Shown here piece by piece: positions 44,815 through 54,519 of a stretch of 64,000 nt of DNA. The notes under the pieces were generated by a model. The model ran no database searches and had not been told where the DNA came from. It saw only the letters and a program-made list of their open reading frames with translations. This DNA comes from Streptomyces sp. CHD11 (GTDB lineage: Bacteria; Actinomycetota; Actinomycetes; Streptomycetales; Streptomycetaceae): contig NZ_JABTTS010000008.1 of NCBI RefSeq assembly GCF_018638295.1, positions 117,775 to 181,774 on the forward strand, given 5' to 3'. Both the position numbers and the translations under genes were made by a program. Position 1 is the stretch's first letter, and each line of letters starts with the position of its first letter.

Positions 44815-45342
44815 GTGTTCCCCGCACGGCTGTGTGCCGGCGTTCCGCTGGTTCTGGTGCTTCTCGCCCTGTCCGGCTGCTCCCATCCGTGGGGCTGCAC
44901 CGACACGACCGCGGAGCGCGGTGAGGCCGGCGTCCGGGTGCAGGTGGAGGACTTGTACGGGCAGCCTCTCGGCGTCACCGCCGAGGTCGTCGGCTGGCGC
45001 ATCGAGCCCCACCCCCAGGTGCCCGACGAAGGCGACAAGGTCCACGTCCACTACCGCTTCGACGGGGCCGACGGGAGCCGCGGCCCCGCAGTGGACGCCT
45101 GCGCGGTCGACAAGGAGCGCGTGGCGCTGAACTGCCAGACGGTCCACTCGTCCCAGGGCTTCCCCTCGGACGGCGACCTCACGGCCGACAACTGGTTCGA
45201 CGTCGAGCACCCCGAGCAGGTCACCGAAGTGCTGCTGATCCCCAATGACCAGTCCTACGACCGACGCACCTGCGACCAGGACATGAAGGACGGCGGCGGA
45301 CCGCACCCGCCGGAACCGGCCTTCGCGGGGGACCAGCTGTAA
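44815..45342 (+). CDS. Small lipoprotein of unknown function
   Basis: 175 aa, GTG start with GGAGG 8 nt upstream. Signal peptide with lipobox ALSGC, lipidated Cys22. The mature domain has four more cysteines and reads as a beta-rich domain (VRVQVEDLYGQPLGVTAEVVGWRIEP, HVHYRFDGADGS). No family recognised. It stands alone after the pirin gene, separated by 70 bp. Confidence 0.8.
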   Translation: MFPARLCAGVPLVLVLLALSGCSHPWGCTDTTAERGEAGVRVQVEDLYGQPLGVTAEVVGWRIEPHPQVPDEGDKVHVHYRFDGADGSRGPAVDACAVDKERVALNCQTVHSSQGFPSDGDLTADNWFDVEHPEQVTEVLLIPNDQSYDRRTCDQDMKDGGGPHPPEPAFAGDQL

Positions 45343-45508
45343 GCCGTCGTTCGGTGGGTGAGCGGGTGGCGGCAGGGGTGGATCCGGGAGCCTGCCCGCA
45401 TTCGCCGTGGCCTGGTGCAACTCAGTCGTGACGGCACCTCGGAGCGACCCCTCGGAAGCTGATCAGGGGACGGACAGGTCTGCACCGAGGTTGCGGGGCC
45501 TGCTCGCT

Positions 45509-45706
45509 CTAGCTCAGGCCGGCGATGAACGCCCGCCAGGCTCCGGCCCCGATGGTGACGACCGGGCCCGACGGCTTCTTGCTGTCGCGGACGGGGACGG
45601 CGGAGGTGGAGGAGGTGGGGGCTGCCTCGACGCAGTCGCCACCCGTGTTTCCGCTGTAACTGGACTTACGCCATAGGTTGCTACGCGAATGGGGGGCGGT
45701 CTCCAT
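45509..45706 (-). CDS. DUF397 domain protein
   Basis: 65 aa with the two DUF397 signatures: WRKSSYSGNTGGDCVEAA and VPVRDSKKPSGPVVTIGAGAWRAFI. Start at the ATG with GGAGG 6 nt upstream; its first 26 bp overlap the end of the XRE gene. DUF397 proteins are the small partners of WhiJ-like XRE regulators in Streptomyces and are thought to relieve or modify their repression. Confidence 0.92.
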   Translation of the reverse strand: METAPHSRSNLWRKSSYSGNTGGDCVEAAPTSSTSAVPVRDSKKPSGPVVTIGAGAWRAFIAGLS

Positions 45707-46514
45707 AGCGGTCCTCCATCAGGCGGGCGATCAGTTCCGCCGAGTCCTCCACGGAGAGGGCAGCGGCCTGCACGCGAGCGTAACGGAGTGCGGCCTCTTT
45801 GATGGTTTCGGAGTTGGCCGTCATGTGGCCGGAGATGAGGTCCTCTGTGTAGACCACGTCCAGGTCGTCCTCGAAGCGGAGAAGGTTGAACGAGCCGGCC
45901 AGGCTGGCGTGTTCGCCGGCCTGGTTCGGCAACACCTGGACGTGGGTCCACCGATGGCCGGCGAACGTCAACAAGTGCGCCAGTTGGCGACGCATGACAC
46001 GGGTCCCGCCGATCGGTCGGTGCAGCACCGCTTCGTCCAGGACGACCCAGACCAGTGGCGGCTGTTCTCGTTCCAGGACGCGCTGGCGCTCCATTCGGGC
46101 GGTCACCAGTCCTTCCACGTCTTCCGGGCTTCCGGTGGCCAGGACCGCTCGTGCGTATTCCTCTGTCTGCAACAGGCCGTACACCACCTGTGCCTGATAC
46201 GTGGAGATGTACGCCGCCTTCGCCTCCATCTCCGCGTACGGCTGGAACCAGGTGGGGAGTTGGCTGCGCAGGACCAGGCCGATCAGGCGGGAGAACAGGC
46301 CGTCCGTGCCGAGGGCCGCGTCGACGCGTTCGGAGAAGTCGCGGGTGGGGACCTTCTTCGTGGTCTCGATCTGGCCGATCAGTGACCCCGTGCAGAAGAT
46401 GATGTCGCCGAGCTGGCCCTGTTTGAGGCCGTGGGCCTCGCGCTGGCGGCGCAGTTCCCAGCCGTAGTAGTCGAGGGGGGACGCGGTGGGGTCGAGCGTC
46501 TGGATGTTGACCAC
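45681..46514 (-). CDS. WhiJ-like XRE regulator with DUF5753 domain
   Basis: 277 aa, GTG start with AGGTG 6 nt upstream. Residues about 17-72 form a Cro/CI-type helix-turn-helix (WELRRQREAHGLKQGQLGDIIFCTGSLIGQIETTKKVPT). Residues about 90-270 are the DUF5753 ligand-sensing domain (WFQPYAEMEAKAAYISTYQAQVVYGLLQTEEYARAV). Overlaps the DUF397 gene and is divergent from an anti-sigma-type ATPase gene, which completes the typical trio. Related S. coelicolor loci affect sporulation and antibiotic production. Confidence 0.93.
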   Translation of the reverse strand: MVNIQTLDPTASPLDYYGWELRRQREAHGLKQGQLGDIIFCTGSLIGQIETTKKVPTRDFSERVDAALGTDGLFSRLIGLVLRSQLPTWFQPYAEMEAKAAYISTYQAQVVYGLLQTEEYARAVLATGSPEDVEGLVTARMERQRVLEREQPPLVWVVLDEAVLHRPIGGTRVMRRQLAHLLTFAGHRWTHVQVLPNQAGEHASLAGSFNLLRFEDDLDVVYTEDLISGHMTANSETIKEAALRYARVQAAALSVEDSAELIARLMEDRYGDRPPFA

Positions 46515-46594
46515 GGGGGCACCTCACTTCAACGCCTCGCGGCGTTCGTTCCGTTCCGTGGTCGAGCGTATGCGGAGCGTCGTTGCATGGTGAT

Positions 46595-47014
46595 GTGAAT
46601 CGAGTAACTGGTCCGCGGGCTGCGGACATTCTCAGTGAGTACCGCGCCGAGTTCGCCGTGGGGGAGCACTCGGTCCGGCATCTGCGGCGCATCCTGCGGC
46701 TGTATCTCGCCGGGGTGGGCCTGGCCGGTGTGAGTGATGCGGCCGAGCTGGCGCTGACCGAGGTGGTGGCGAATGTGGTGCGGCATGTGCCCGGCCGGCG
46801 GTGTCGGATCTGCTTTCTGCTGCGGCCGGGTGGGGTGCGGGTGGAGGTCGCCGATGGGTGTCCGCGGCTGCCGGTGCGGGGTGGGGGTGAAGGGCTCGAG
46901 GAAGGCGGGCGCGGGATGGTGATCGTGGACGCGGTCACCGAGCGGTGGGGTGTCGACGTGTGTCCCGGTGGGCTGGGCAAGACCGTGTGGTTCGAGTGCG
47001 GGGAGGGTGGGTGA
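46595..47014 (+). CDS. Anti-sigma-factor-type ATPase (HATPase_c, RsbW-like)
   Basis: 139 aa from the GTG at 46595; a TTG four codons upstream is also open. GHKL ATPase boxes: E55 and N60 in ELALTEVVANVVRH, VADGCP (D87), GGRGMVIVDAV and GKTVWFE. Proteins of this type bind sigma factors or anti-sigma antagonists and may act as serine kinases. Divergent from the XRE/DUF397 pair with an 80-bp gap that must hold both promoters. Confidence 0.88.
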   Translation: MNRVTGPRAADILSEYRAEFAVGEHSVRHLRRILRLYLAGVGLAGVSDAAELALTEVVANVVRHVPGRRCRICFLLRPGGVRVEVADGCPRLPVRGGGEGLEEGGRGMVIVDAVTERWGVDVCPGGLGKTVWFECGEGG

Positions 47015-47023
47015 CTGACGGGG

Positions 47024-47059
47024 CTCCGCCCCCGCGCGGTGAGCCGTGCCGGGGCGGAG
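47024..47059. terminator. Hairpin between convergent ATPase and protease genes
   Basis: Perfect 9-bp arms CTCCGCCCC / GGGGCGGAG with an 18-nt loop, 9 bp after the plus-strand stop and 30 bp before the minus-strand stop at 47089. Confidence 0.65.
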
Positions 47060-47088
47060 GGGGAGCGGGGGGCGCTGCGGTCAGGACC

Positions 47089-48663
<1,575 letters not shown>

Positions 48664-49151
48664 CTGAGGGTTCCTCCTCGACAGGTGGGGATGTGGGGGA
48701 TGCGCGTCCGCGAGAGACGCACGCGGCGTATGCCTGTGCCGGGTCACCGGACGGGCATTAGTCAGGTACATGCCAAACGCGGACACTGTGGCCGCGTTCA
48801 CGTTTCCCTGCCGCCAGCCGAAAGATTGAACGGTCTACGCGGATTGCACAAGAGGTCCCGCCGGGCCTTGACACCGAGGTCACACAGCGGAAATGGCACA
48901 AGGTCATCAATCGGTACAGATGCGCCGGGTAAACGAGATCACTGTCACAGTGATCTCGTGCGCGCAGGCGCCCGACGTCTCGTCATGCGGCGTGCCGGCG
49001 GTCGACCGGCCTGCCGCGGCACGGCGTCCGCCCGCCTTCCCCGTGCCCTGAACCGTCGCCGGGGCGCAGCCGTTGTGCTTGCCGCACACGCACGTCGCAC
49101 AGAGCCGACGGCCGGTACGGCACGGCCCGGCTCCGTCTTGAGGAGATCTGT
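48664..49151. other. 488-bp intergenic region with a long palindrome
   Basis: No gene seen. It separates the divergent protease and small secreted-peptide genes and should hold both promoters. The main landmark is a 27-bp palindrome at 48933-48959. A TTGACA at 48868-48873 has no convincing -10 partner. Confidence 0.6.
48933..48959. promoter_or_regulatory. Perfect 27-bp palindrome
   Basis: Thirteen-bp arms (ACGAGATCACTGT and its complement) around one base, in the gap between protease and secreted-peptide genes. It is far from any stop codon, so an operator is more likely than a terminator. Confidence 0.65.
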
Positions 49152-49394
49152 ATGAAGTCCTGGCGCAACCGCATCGCCGCCGCCTTCGTGGTCGGTGCCG
49201 CCGCGGTCACCATTCCGCTCTCCGCGGGCTCCGCGTCCGCCTGGGACACCGACCCTGACGGGTTCATCCTGGCCGGTGGGAGCCGGTCGCACGAGGTCTG
49301 CCAGGAAGACGGGTGGTACGACATCCATGTGAACGGATACAGCGAGTTCCAGTGCCGCTGGAACGCCCCGTACTGGGAGGAGTGGGTCCGCTGA
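49152..49394 (+). CDS. Small secreted cysteine-containing peptide
   Basis: 80 aa. GAGGAG lies 9 nt before the ATG. Signal peptide MKSWRNRIAAAFVVGAAAVT with cleavage near ASA (residue 30); mature peptide about 50 residues, rich in Trp, Tyr, Asp and Glu, with two cysteines likely forming one disulfide. No family recognised; the strong ribosome binding site and signal argue that it is real. Divergent from the protease gene, so a relation such as substrate or inhibitor is possible but unproven. Confidence 0.75.
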   Translation: MKSWRNRIAAAFVVGAAAVTIPLSAGSASAWDTDPDGFILAGGSRSHEVCQEDGWYDIHVNGYSEFQCRWNAPYWEEWVR

Positions 49395-49420
49395 GCGGAC
49401 CTCGCACCCTGAACGCACCG

Positions 49421-49451
49421 CCCGGCCGGGGCGCGCCGTGCGCCGGCCGGG
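49421..49451 (+). terminator. Hairpin after the small secreted peptide gene
   Basis: Nine-bp arms CCCGGCCGG / CCGGCCGGG with a 13-nt loop, 26 bp after the stop at 49394. Confidence 0.6.
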
Positions 49452-49612
49452 AGACCGACGGCGGTCGGTGACCGGCCGGGCGTGGCGGGGACACGGGCCG
49501 GTGACCGTTGACTCGGTCACCGGCCCGCACGTGTGCTCGGCCACCGCGGAGCGGTGCCCGCCGCCCGGTGCCGGGGCGGGCTGTCCCCTCGCCCCGGTAC
49601 CGGGTCCACCGG

Positions 49613-52600
49613 TCATTCCTCGTCGCGCAGCCTCGTCGCCAGGGCGGTCAGTGAGGCGGCCTCGTCGGTGCGGCCCAGGGCGGTCAGGCGGGTGATCGCC
49701 GCGTCGAGGCGGGTGAGGGCGGGGGCGGGGCGTTCCAGGTAGATGCCCTCCACGACGCCCGCCAGACGTACGGACTCCGCCCACTCGCCCGCCCGGTCCG
49801 GCTCCGGACCCGGCTCACCGAGCAGTCCGAGAGCCTTGTCCAGCGCGATCAGGGACTCCTCGTACGCACCCGCGTAGGCGTTGACCCGCCCGTGCTCGAA
49901 GGCCAGGGCGGCGTCCAGCGGGCGGCCGTGGGCCTCGTAGCCGGCGGTGCGGGCCTCCTCGGCGACGCGGCCGGCGTCGGTGAGGAAGGCGCGGGCGTCG
50001 GAGAGGCCCTCGGGGCCCTGCCGCTCGGCCTGGAGACGGGCGAGTTCGCGCAGGGCGTTGCTGAGGTGCTCGTAGCGCGGCTCGCGGGCGTGGGCGGCGA
50101 GCGCCTGGTCCACGGCCTTGCGCGCGCGGTCGAACTCACCGGACTCGCCGAGGAGTACGGCCGTCTCCGCGGCGATCATCGCATGGCTGCCGGGGTCGTC
50201 GTCCCAGCCGGCCGACTCGGCGGCGAGGGAGACGAACTCGGCCGTGGCGGCCTTCAGGTCCTCGCCCGTGTGCAGTGCGCGGGCGCGGGTCAGCCGGAGC
50301 TGGGCGACGAGACGGTCGTCCAGCTCCCCGGAGGCGACGTCCGGTTCGGCGAGCAGGGAGTCGAGGAGCGCGATGCAGTCCTCGACGCGGCCGAGGTCGA
50401 GGCTGAGCTGGGCCGCGTTGCTGTAGGTGCAGAACGCGTCGATGCGGTCGCCGCCCCGGATCTTCAGCTCCGCGGAGCGCGTCAGGTGCCGCAGTGCCTC
50501 GTCGGGGCGGCCCAGGCGGGCACAGGCTTCCGCCAGGTCGGCGTGGAGGGAGGCGTCGACGGTGTCGTCCGGCCAGTCGGCGGCCCGTCGCAGACCCTCG
50601 GTCAGATCCGCGTGGGCGGCCTGCGCGTCCCCGAGACCGAGGTGGAGGCGGCCGCGCAGGGCGTGTGTGCGGGGCAGGTGCCAGGCGGGGCCGTGCGACG
50701 TCAGCCGGTCGAGGAGGCTGCCGGTCCCGGCGAGCGCGGCGGGCAGCTGGCCGGTCATGGCGTGCGTGGTGGCCTTCAGCAGCATGGCCCCCGCGATCTG
50801 CGCGGTGACGTCGTGCCGGGTGGCGAACGCGTGCAGCTGGTCGATCTCGGCGAGCACCGGTGCGACGTGCTCCTCGCTTCCCGACGCCTGCAGACGCAGG
50901 CCGAGCGCGGTGGACCGCAGGCGCAGCAGCCGGGCCTCCTGGTGCGGGGCCAGACCGGACGTCTCCTCGTGCAGACGGACGAGGGACGCGTGGGCGCTGG
51001 TCAGGGCGGTGACCCGGGACGCGGCCTCGCCCGCCTCCGGCGCGTCGGTGTCGGTGTCCTCCGGCCCCGTGCCGGTGCGGGCGTCGGTGCCGTCCCCCGT
51101 CGCGACCTGTGCCGCGGCGAGCAGGGCACAGGCGCGGGCGAGGGCCGCGTGGCCCGGCAGGCCGGCGTCCTCGTAGAGGCCCGCGGCCTCCTCGTGGAGG
51201 GCGGCGGCGTCGGCGTCCGCGTTCCTCCGGCTCGCCAGGGTCGCCTCGTCGTCCAGCAGGTCGGCGCGCAACTGGAGCCGGCTGCCCACGGCCGGGTCGT
51301 CGGGGTGGGTGTGGCCGCGGGTGGCGGCGAGGGTGCGCAGGCGGGCCCAGCAGGCGTCCGCGTCCGGGTGGCCCTGATCGTCCAGCTCCCGCGCTTTGAG
51401 GATCAGTTCCGGCAGTGACTCGGGGACGTCGGCAGCGGGACGGGCGGTGACGGGAGCGGCGGCCGGGGTGGCCGGGACGGACGGCGTCACGTCGTCCAGG
51501 CCCCGCGTGCGCAGGGTCAGCTCCAGCGTGTCCAGGAGCGGGGCCCGGTCGAGGCGGGCCCGGCGGCGGTCGGTGTGCGCCGTGGTGCCGTTGCGGGTGT
51601 CGAAGCGGGAGGCGAGGTCGCCGGCACGGTCCCGCACCTCGGCGCGCAGGCCGGACACCGTCCAGGCGCGGCCCGTGAAGCCGGCGGCGGGCAGCTCGCC
51701 GTGGCCGAGGACTTCGACGCGCTGAAGGAGGACTTCCACGCCGGTGAGGAAGTCGAACAGCTCCCGCGGCGAGTCCACCTCGTCGAACAGGGTGCGGTTC
51801 TCGGCGAGCAGTTCCAGCCCCCGTGCCTCGTTGCCGGTGAGGGCGCAGAACTCCAGGTGCCGGCCGATCTCCCCGGCCATCGACGCCTTGCGGCGGCAGC
51901 CGCGGTAGCCGGCGAGATGCAGCGCGCGGGCCTCGTCGGTGCGGCCGGTGCGCAGCAGCGGCAGCAGCGCGTACGAGATGGAGCGGGCCGGTTCCTCCTG
52001 GCAGGACTCCTTCCCGGCCAGGACCGGCTCCCAGGCGCGCAGCGCCCGCTCGTCGTCGCCCGCCGTGAGGTGGTACAGGGCGCGCTCGCAGATCTCGCAG
52101 GCCTCGCAGTCGCTGAGCCGGGAGCGGGAACGGGCCGCCCACAGCTCGTAGGCGAGGGCGGTGTCCTCGCCGGTGTGGGCGGCGAGCTGGTAGGCCTGTC
52201 CGTAGTAGGGCTGGAGGTCCAGCTCCGCCTTCGTGTACCGGTCGCGCATCTCCGTCAGCCACTGGCGCAGGCTGGCCAGCGGTATCTCGGGCAGCGCCCG
52301 CAGCGCGTTCGCGACCCACTTGAAACGCCAGAACAGCAGGTGGCGCAGGCGTTCGTCGAAGACGTCGGGCTGCTCGTCGAAGAGGGTGAGCAGCCGGGCG
52401 AAGACGACGGGCGACTTCCGCGGCTCGGAGCCGTAGGTGTACGCCTCCTGGAGTTCGAGCAGCGCGTGGATCAGCGGGACCGGCTCGGCGAACTGCTCGG
52501 CCGCGTCGACCAGTTCCTCGGCGGTGACGGTGCGGGTGCGGCCGTAGGGGCGTTCGCCGTTCTCCTGGAGCGCCTGGAACAGCTCGTCCGTGGTCTGGGG

Positions 52601-52618
52601 GTGGGGTGCGGTGGGCAT
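49613..52618 (-). CDS. Large tetratricopeptide-repeat protein
   Basis: 1001 aa, cytoplasmic, almost entirely helical. From about residue 400 to the end, repeated 34-40-residue helix pairs with the TPR pattern are visible (for example ADLAEACARLGRPDEALRHL and DLGRVEDCIALLDSLLAEPD). The N-terminal 300 residues are also helical and contain a cysteine cluster CEACEICERAL near 170. Its ATG lies 2 nt after the stop of the HSP90-like gene, so the two are translated as a pair. TPR proteins often serve as HSP90 co-chaperones; that role is inferred from the pairing. DNA-binding or enzymatic motifs are absent. Confidence 0.88.
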   Translation of the reverse strand: MPTAPHPQTTDELFQALQENGERPYGRTRTVTAEELVDAAEQFAEPVPLIHALLELQEAYTYGSEPRKSPVVFARLLTLFDEQPDVFDERLRHLLFWRFKWVANALRALPEIPLASLRQWLTEMRDRYTKAELDLQPYYGQAYQLAAHTGEDTALAYELWAARSRSRLSDCEACEICERALYHLTAGDDERALRAWEPVLAGKESCQEEPARSISYALLPLLRTGRTDEARALHLAGYRGCRRKASMAGEIGRHLEFCALTGNEARGLELLAENRTLFDEVDSPRELFDFLTGVEVLLQRVEVLGHGELPAAGFTGRAWTVSGLRAEVRDRAGDLASRFDTRNGTTAHTDRRRARLDRAPLLDTLELTLRTRGLDDVTPSVPATPAAAPVTARPAADVPESLPELILKARELDDQGHPDADACWARLRTLAATRGHTHPDDPAVGSRLQLRADLLDDEATLASRRNADADAAALHEEAAGLYEDAGLPGHAALARACALLAAAQVATGDGTDARTGTGPEDTDTDAPEAGEAASRVTALTSAHASLVRLHEETSGLAPHQEARLLRLRSTALGLRLQASGSEEHVAPVLAEIDQLHAFATRHDVTAQIAGAMLLKATTHAMTGQLPAALAGTGSLLDRLTSHGPAWHLPRTHALRGRLHLGLGDAQAAHADLTEGLRRAADWPDDTVDASLHADLAEACARLGRPDEALRHLTRSAELKIRGGDRIDAFCTYSNAAQLSLDLGRVEDCIALLDSLLAEPDVASGELDDRLVAQLRLTRARALHTGEDLKAATAEFVSLAAESAGWDDDPGSHAMIAAETAVLLGESGEFDRARKAVDQALAAHAREPRYEHLSNALRELARLQAERQGPEGLSDARAFLTDAGRVAEEARTAGYEAHGRPLDAALAFEHGRVNAYAGAYEESLIALDKALGLLGEPGPEPDRAGEWAESVRLAGVVEGIYLERPAPALTRLDAAITRLTALGRTDEAASLTALATRLRDEE

Positions 52619-52620
52619 CG

Positions 52621-54417
52621 TCAGCTGTCCTTGCGCAGGGCGTGGGCGAGAAGGTCGAGGAAGGAGCGGTTGATCAGGCTCGACTCGGCGGGACGCAGCG
52701 GGCGCCGGGACAGCAGCGCGGCCTGTCCGTAGAGGGCTTCGGCGCTGGTGCGGGCCAGCTCCGGTTCGTCGATGGCGACGGCGGTGCGTACCAGCGGGTT
52801 GAGCTGGTTGAGGATCAGCTGCGCACGGGGCGCCTCCTGGCGCAGGGCCCCCAGGATGTCGCCCCAGACGCCGCCCTCCTGCTCACGGGCGAGCTGGGAG
52901 CGGGTGCGCTCGTGCCGGGCCTCGCGGCTGTCGACGAGGAGGGCCGGGGCGGAGGCGGGCTGGAAGGTGCGCAGCGCCACGTCGCAGTCGAAGACGGCGA
53001 GGGCGTCGCGGGCCTGCGCGAGGTAGGCGGCGGCGGCCAGCTCGGTCTCCCGGTCGACGGGGTCGAGATGGGCGGTGAGGGTCGCCGGGTCGAGGTCGGA
53101 GACAGCGGCCCCGGGCCTGATCTCGGGGAGCCGGTGGACCAGTTCACGGTCGTAGGTGTAACCGCCGTTGACGACGCCGAGCCCGGCGGCCGAGGCGATC
53201 GCCGCGACCTGCCGGAACTCCTCCACACTGGACGTCACCAGCACGGTGGGATGGGTGCGCGCGAACTCGTCGAGGGTGCAGTGCCCGTCGGTGGTCTCGA
53301 ACGGCAGCCACGGCAGCAGCATCCGCAGGATCTCGTCGTCGTGCACCGCGAGGGACTTCACCGCCAGGTGGTGGGCCCGCAGGAAACGGCCGAGCAGGTC
53401 GGGGTCGCTGGCGGCGGCACGGGCGATCCACGCGCGCAGCCGCTCCGCGAGGGCGTCACGGACGGCGGCGAGGGTGTCGTCCTCGTACAGGGACTCACGG
53501 GACGCCGTGGGGCGCAGGCTCTCGGCGTCGACGACGCAGCGCACGAAGAACGCCCACTCGGGCAGGATCTCCTCGGCCTGCTCGGACAGCAGCATGCCCT
53601 TGACGTGCACCCGGTGGCCGTGGCGGCGTCCGGCCGGCACCGCCTCGGGCAGCACGCAGGCGATGCCCTTCAGACCGACGGCCGGCAGATCCAGCTCGAT
53701 GGTGTCCAGCGGCGCGAACCCGAACACCTCCTCGCCGTACGCGGCCAGCGCGCGGGAGCGGGCGCCCGGGGTGGGATACGGGCGTTCCCAGGGAGCGGCC
53801 TCCGGATTGACCGGGATACCCGGACCGTCCGCGCCGCCGTCGGAGAAGGACACCGGGTGACGCAGGAGCGAGCCGAAGTGGCGGGCCAGGGCCTGCACCT
53901 GGACCGGCCGGGTCCACTCGTCCGCGTCGGCGCGCGGGGTCAGGGTCACGGTGGTGCCGGGCCGGGGGCGGGCGGAGGCGGGCAGGGTGCGGACGGTGTA
54001 GCTGCCGTCGCCGCGCCCTCGCCACTCCACCGTGGACGCGTCGGGCGTACGGGCGGACCGGCTCAGTACGTGGATCTCGTCCGCGACGAGGAAGCAGGAG
54101 AGCAGGCCGATGCCGAACTGGCCGATGAAGTCGGCGCGCTGCTCGGCGATCTTCTCCGCGCGCTTGCTGCTGCGGCCGATCGTGGCGAGGAAGGTGTGGA
54201 CGTCGGCCTCGGTGAGACCGACACCGTCGTCCTCGACACGCACCTCGGAGCCGTCGGCGTACAGCCGGATGCCGAAGGAGCCGGCGGGGGCGGACGGTTC
54301 GAGGGTGTGCCGGGCGGTGAGCGCGTCCACCGCGTTCTGCAGGAGTTCCCGCAGGTAGACGCGAGGGCTGGAATAGAGGTGGTGGGAGAGGAGGTCGACG
54401 AGGCCGCGCAGATCCAC
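52621..54417 (-). CDS. HSP90-family ATPase, start region altered by an amber codon
   Basis: 598 aa if started at the GTG at 54417. GHKL ATPase boxes are complete: ELLQNAVDA (E24, N28), EDDGVGLT (62-69), FIGQFGIGLLSCF (98-109) and GTTVTLTPR. The middle domain with the KGMLLSEQAEEILPEWAFFVRC and RPTASRESLYED segments is present; the C-terminal part is shorter than in HtpG. Upstream in the same frame lies a plausible N-terminus starting at an ATG at 54474 and ending DRTF, but a TAG at 54418-54420 stands where relatives usually have Gln before VDLRGLVDLL. The GTG lacks a ribosome binding site. The protein may thus start late or be broken. Confidence 0.8.
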   Translation of the reverse strand: MDLRGLVDLLSHHLYSSPRVYLRELLQNAVDALTARHTLEPSAPAGSFGIRLYADGSEVRVEDDGVGLTEADVHTFLATIGRSSKRAEKIAEQRADFIGQFGIGLLSCFLVADEIHVLSRSARTPDASTVEWRGRGDGSYTVRTLPASARPRPGTTVTLTPRADADEWTRPVQVQALARHFGSLLRHPVSFSDGGADGPGIPVNPEAAPWERPYPTPGARSRALAAYGEEVFGFAPLDTIELDLPAVGLKGIACVLPEAVPAGRRHGHRVHVKGMLLSEQAEEILPEWAFFVRCVVDAESLRPTASRESLYEDDTLAAVRDALAERLRAWIARAAASDPDLLGRFLRAHHLAVKSLAVHDDEILRMLLPWLPFETTDGHCTLDEFARTHPTVLVTSSVEEFRQVAAIASAAGLGVVNGGYTYDRELVHRLPEIRPGAAVSDLDPATLTAHLDPVDRETELAAAAYLAQARDALAVFDCDVALRTFQPASAPALLVDSREARHERTRSQLAREQEGGVWGDILGALRQEAPRAQLILNQLNPLVRTAVAIDEPELARTSAEALYGQAALLSRRPLRPAESSLINRSFLDLLAHALRKDS

Positions 54418-54474
54418 CTAGAAGGTGCGGTCGGCGCCGGCCCGGTCTTTCGCGGCGGTGCGGTGCAGAGTCAT
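54418..54474 (-). other. Probable original N-terminal codons of the HSP90-like gene, cut by TAG
   Basis: An ATG followed by 17 sense codons (ending ADRTF) and TAG, directly joined in frame to the conserved VDLRG start of the HSP90-like protein. The DRTF-Q-VDLRG junction is common in relatives, so a CAG to TAG change is suspected. Confidence 0.5.
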
Positions 54475-54519
54475 CGGGCAGTCCGGGGGTGAGGAGGCAG
54501 GAGAGAGGAGAGGGCGGGC

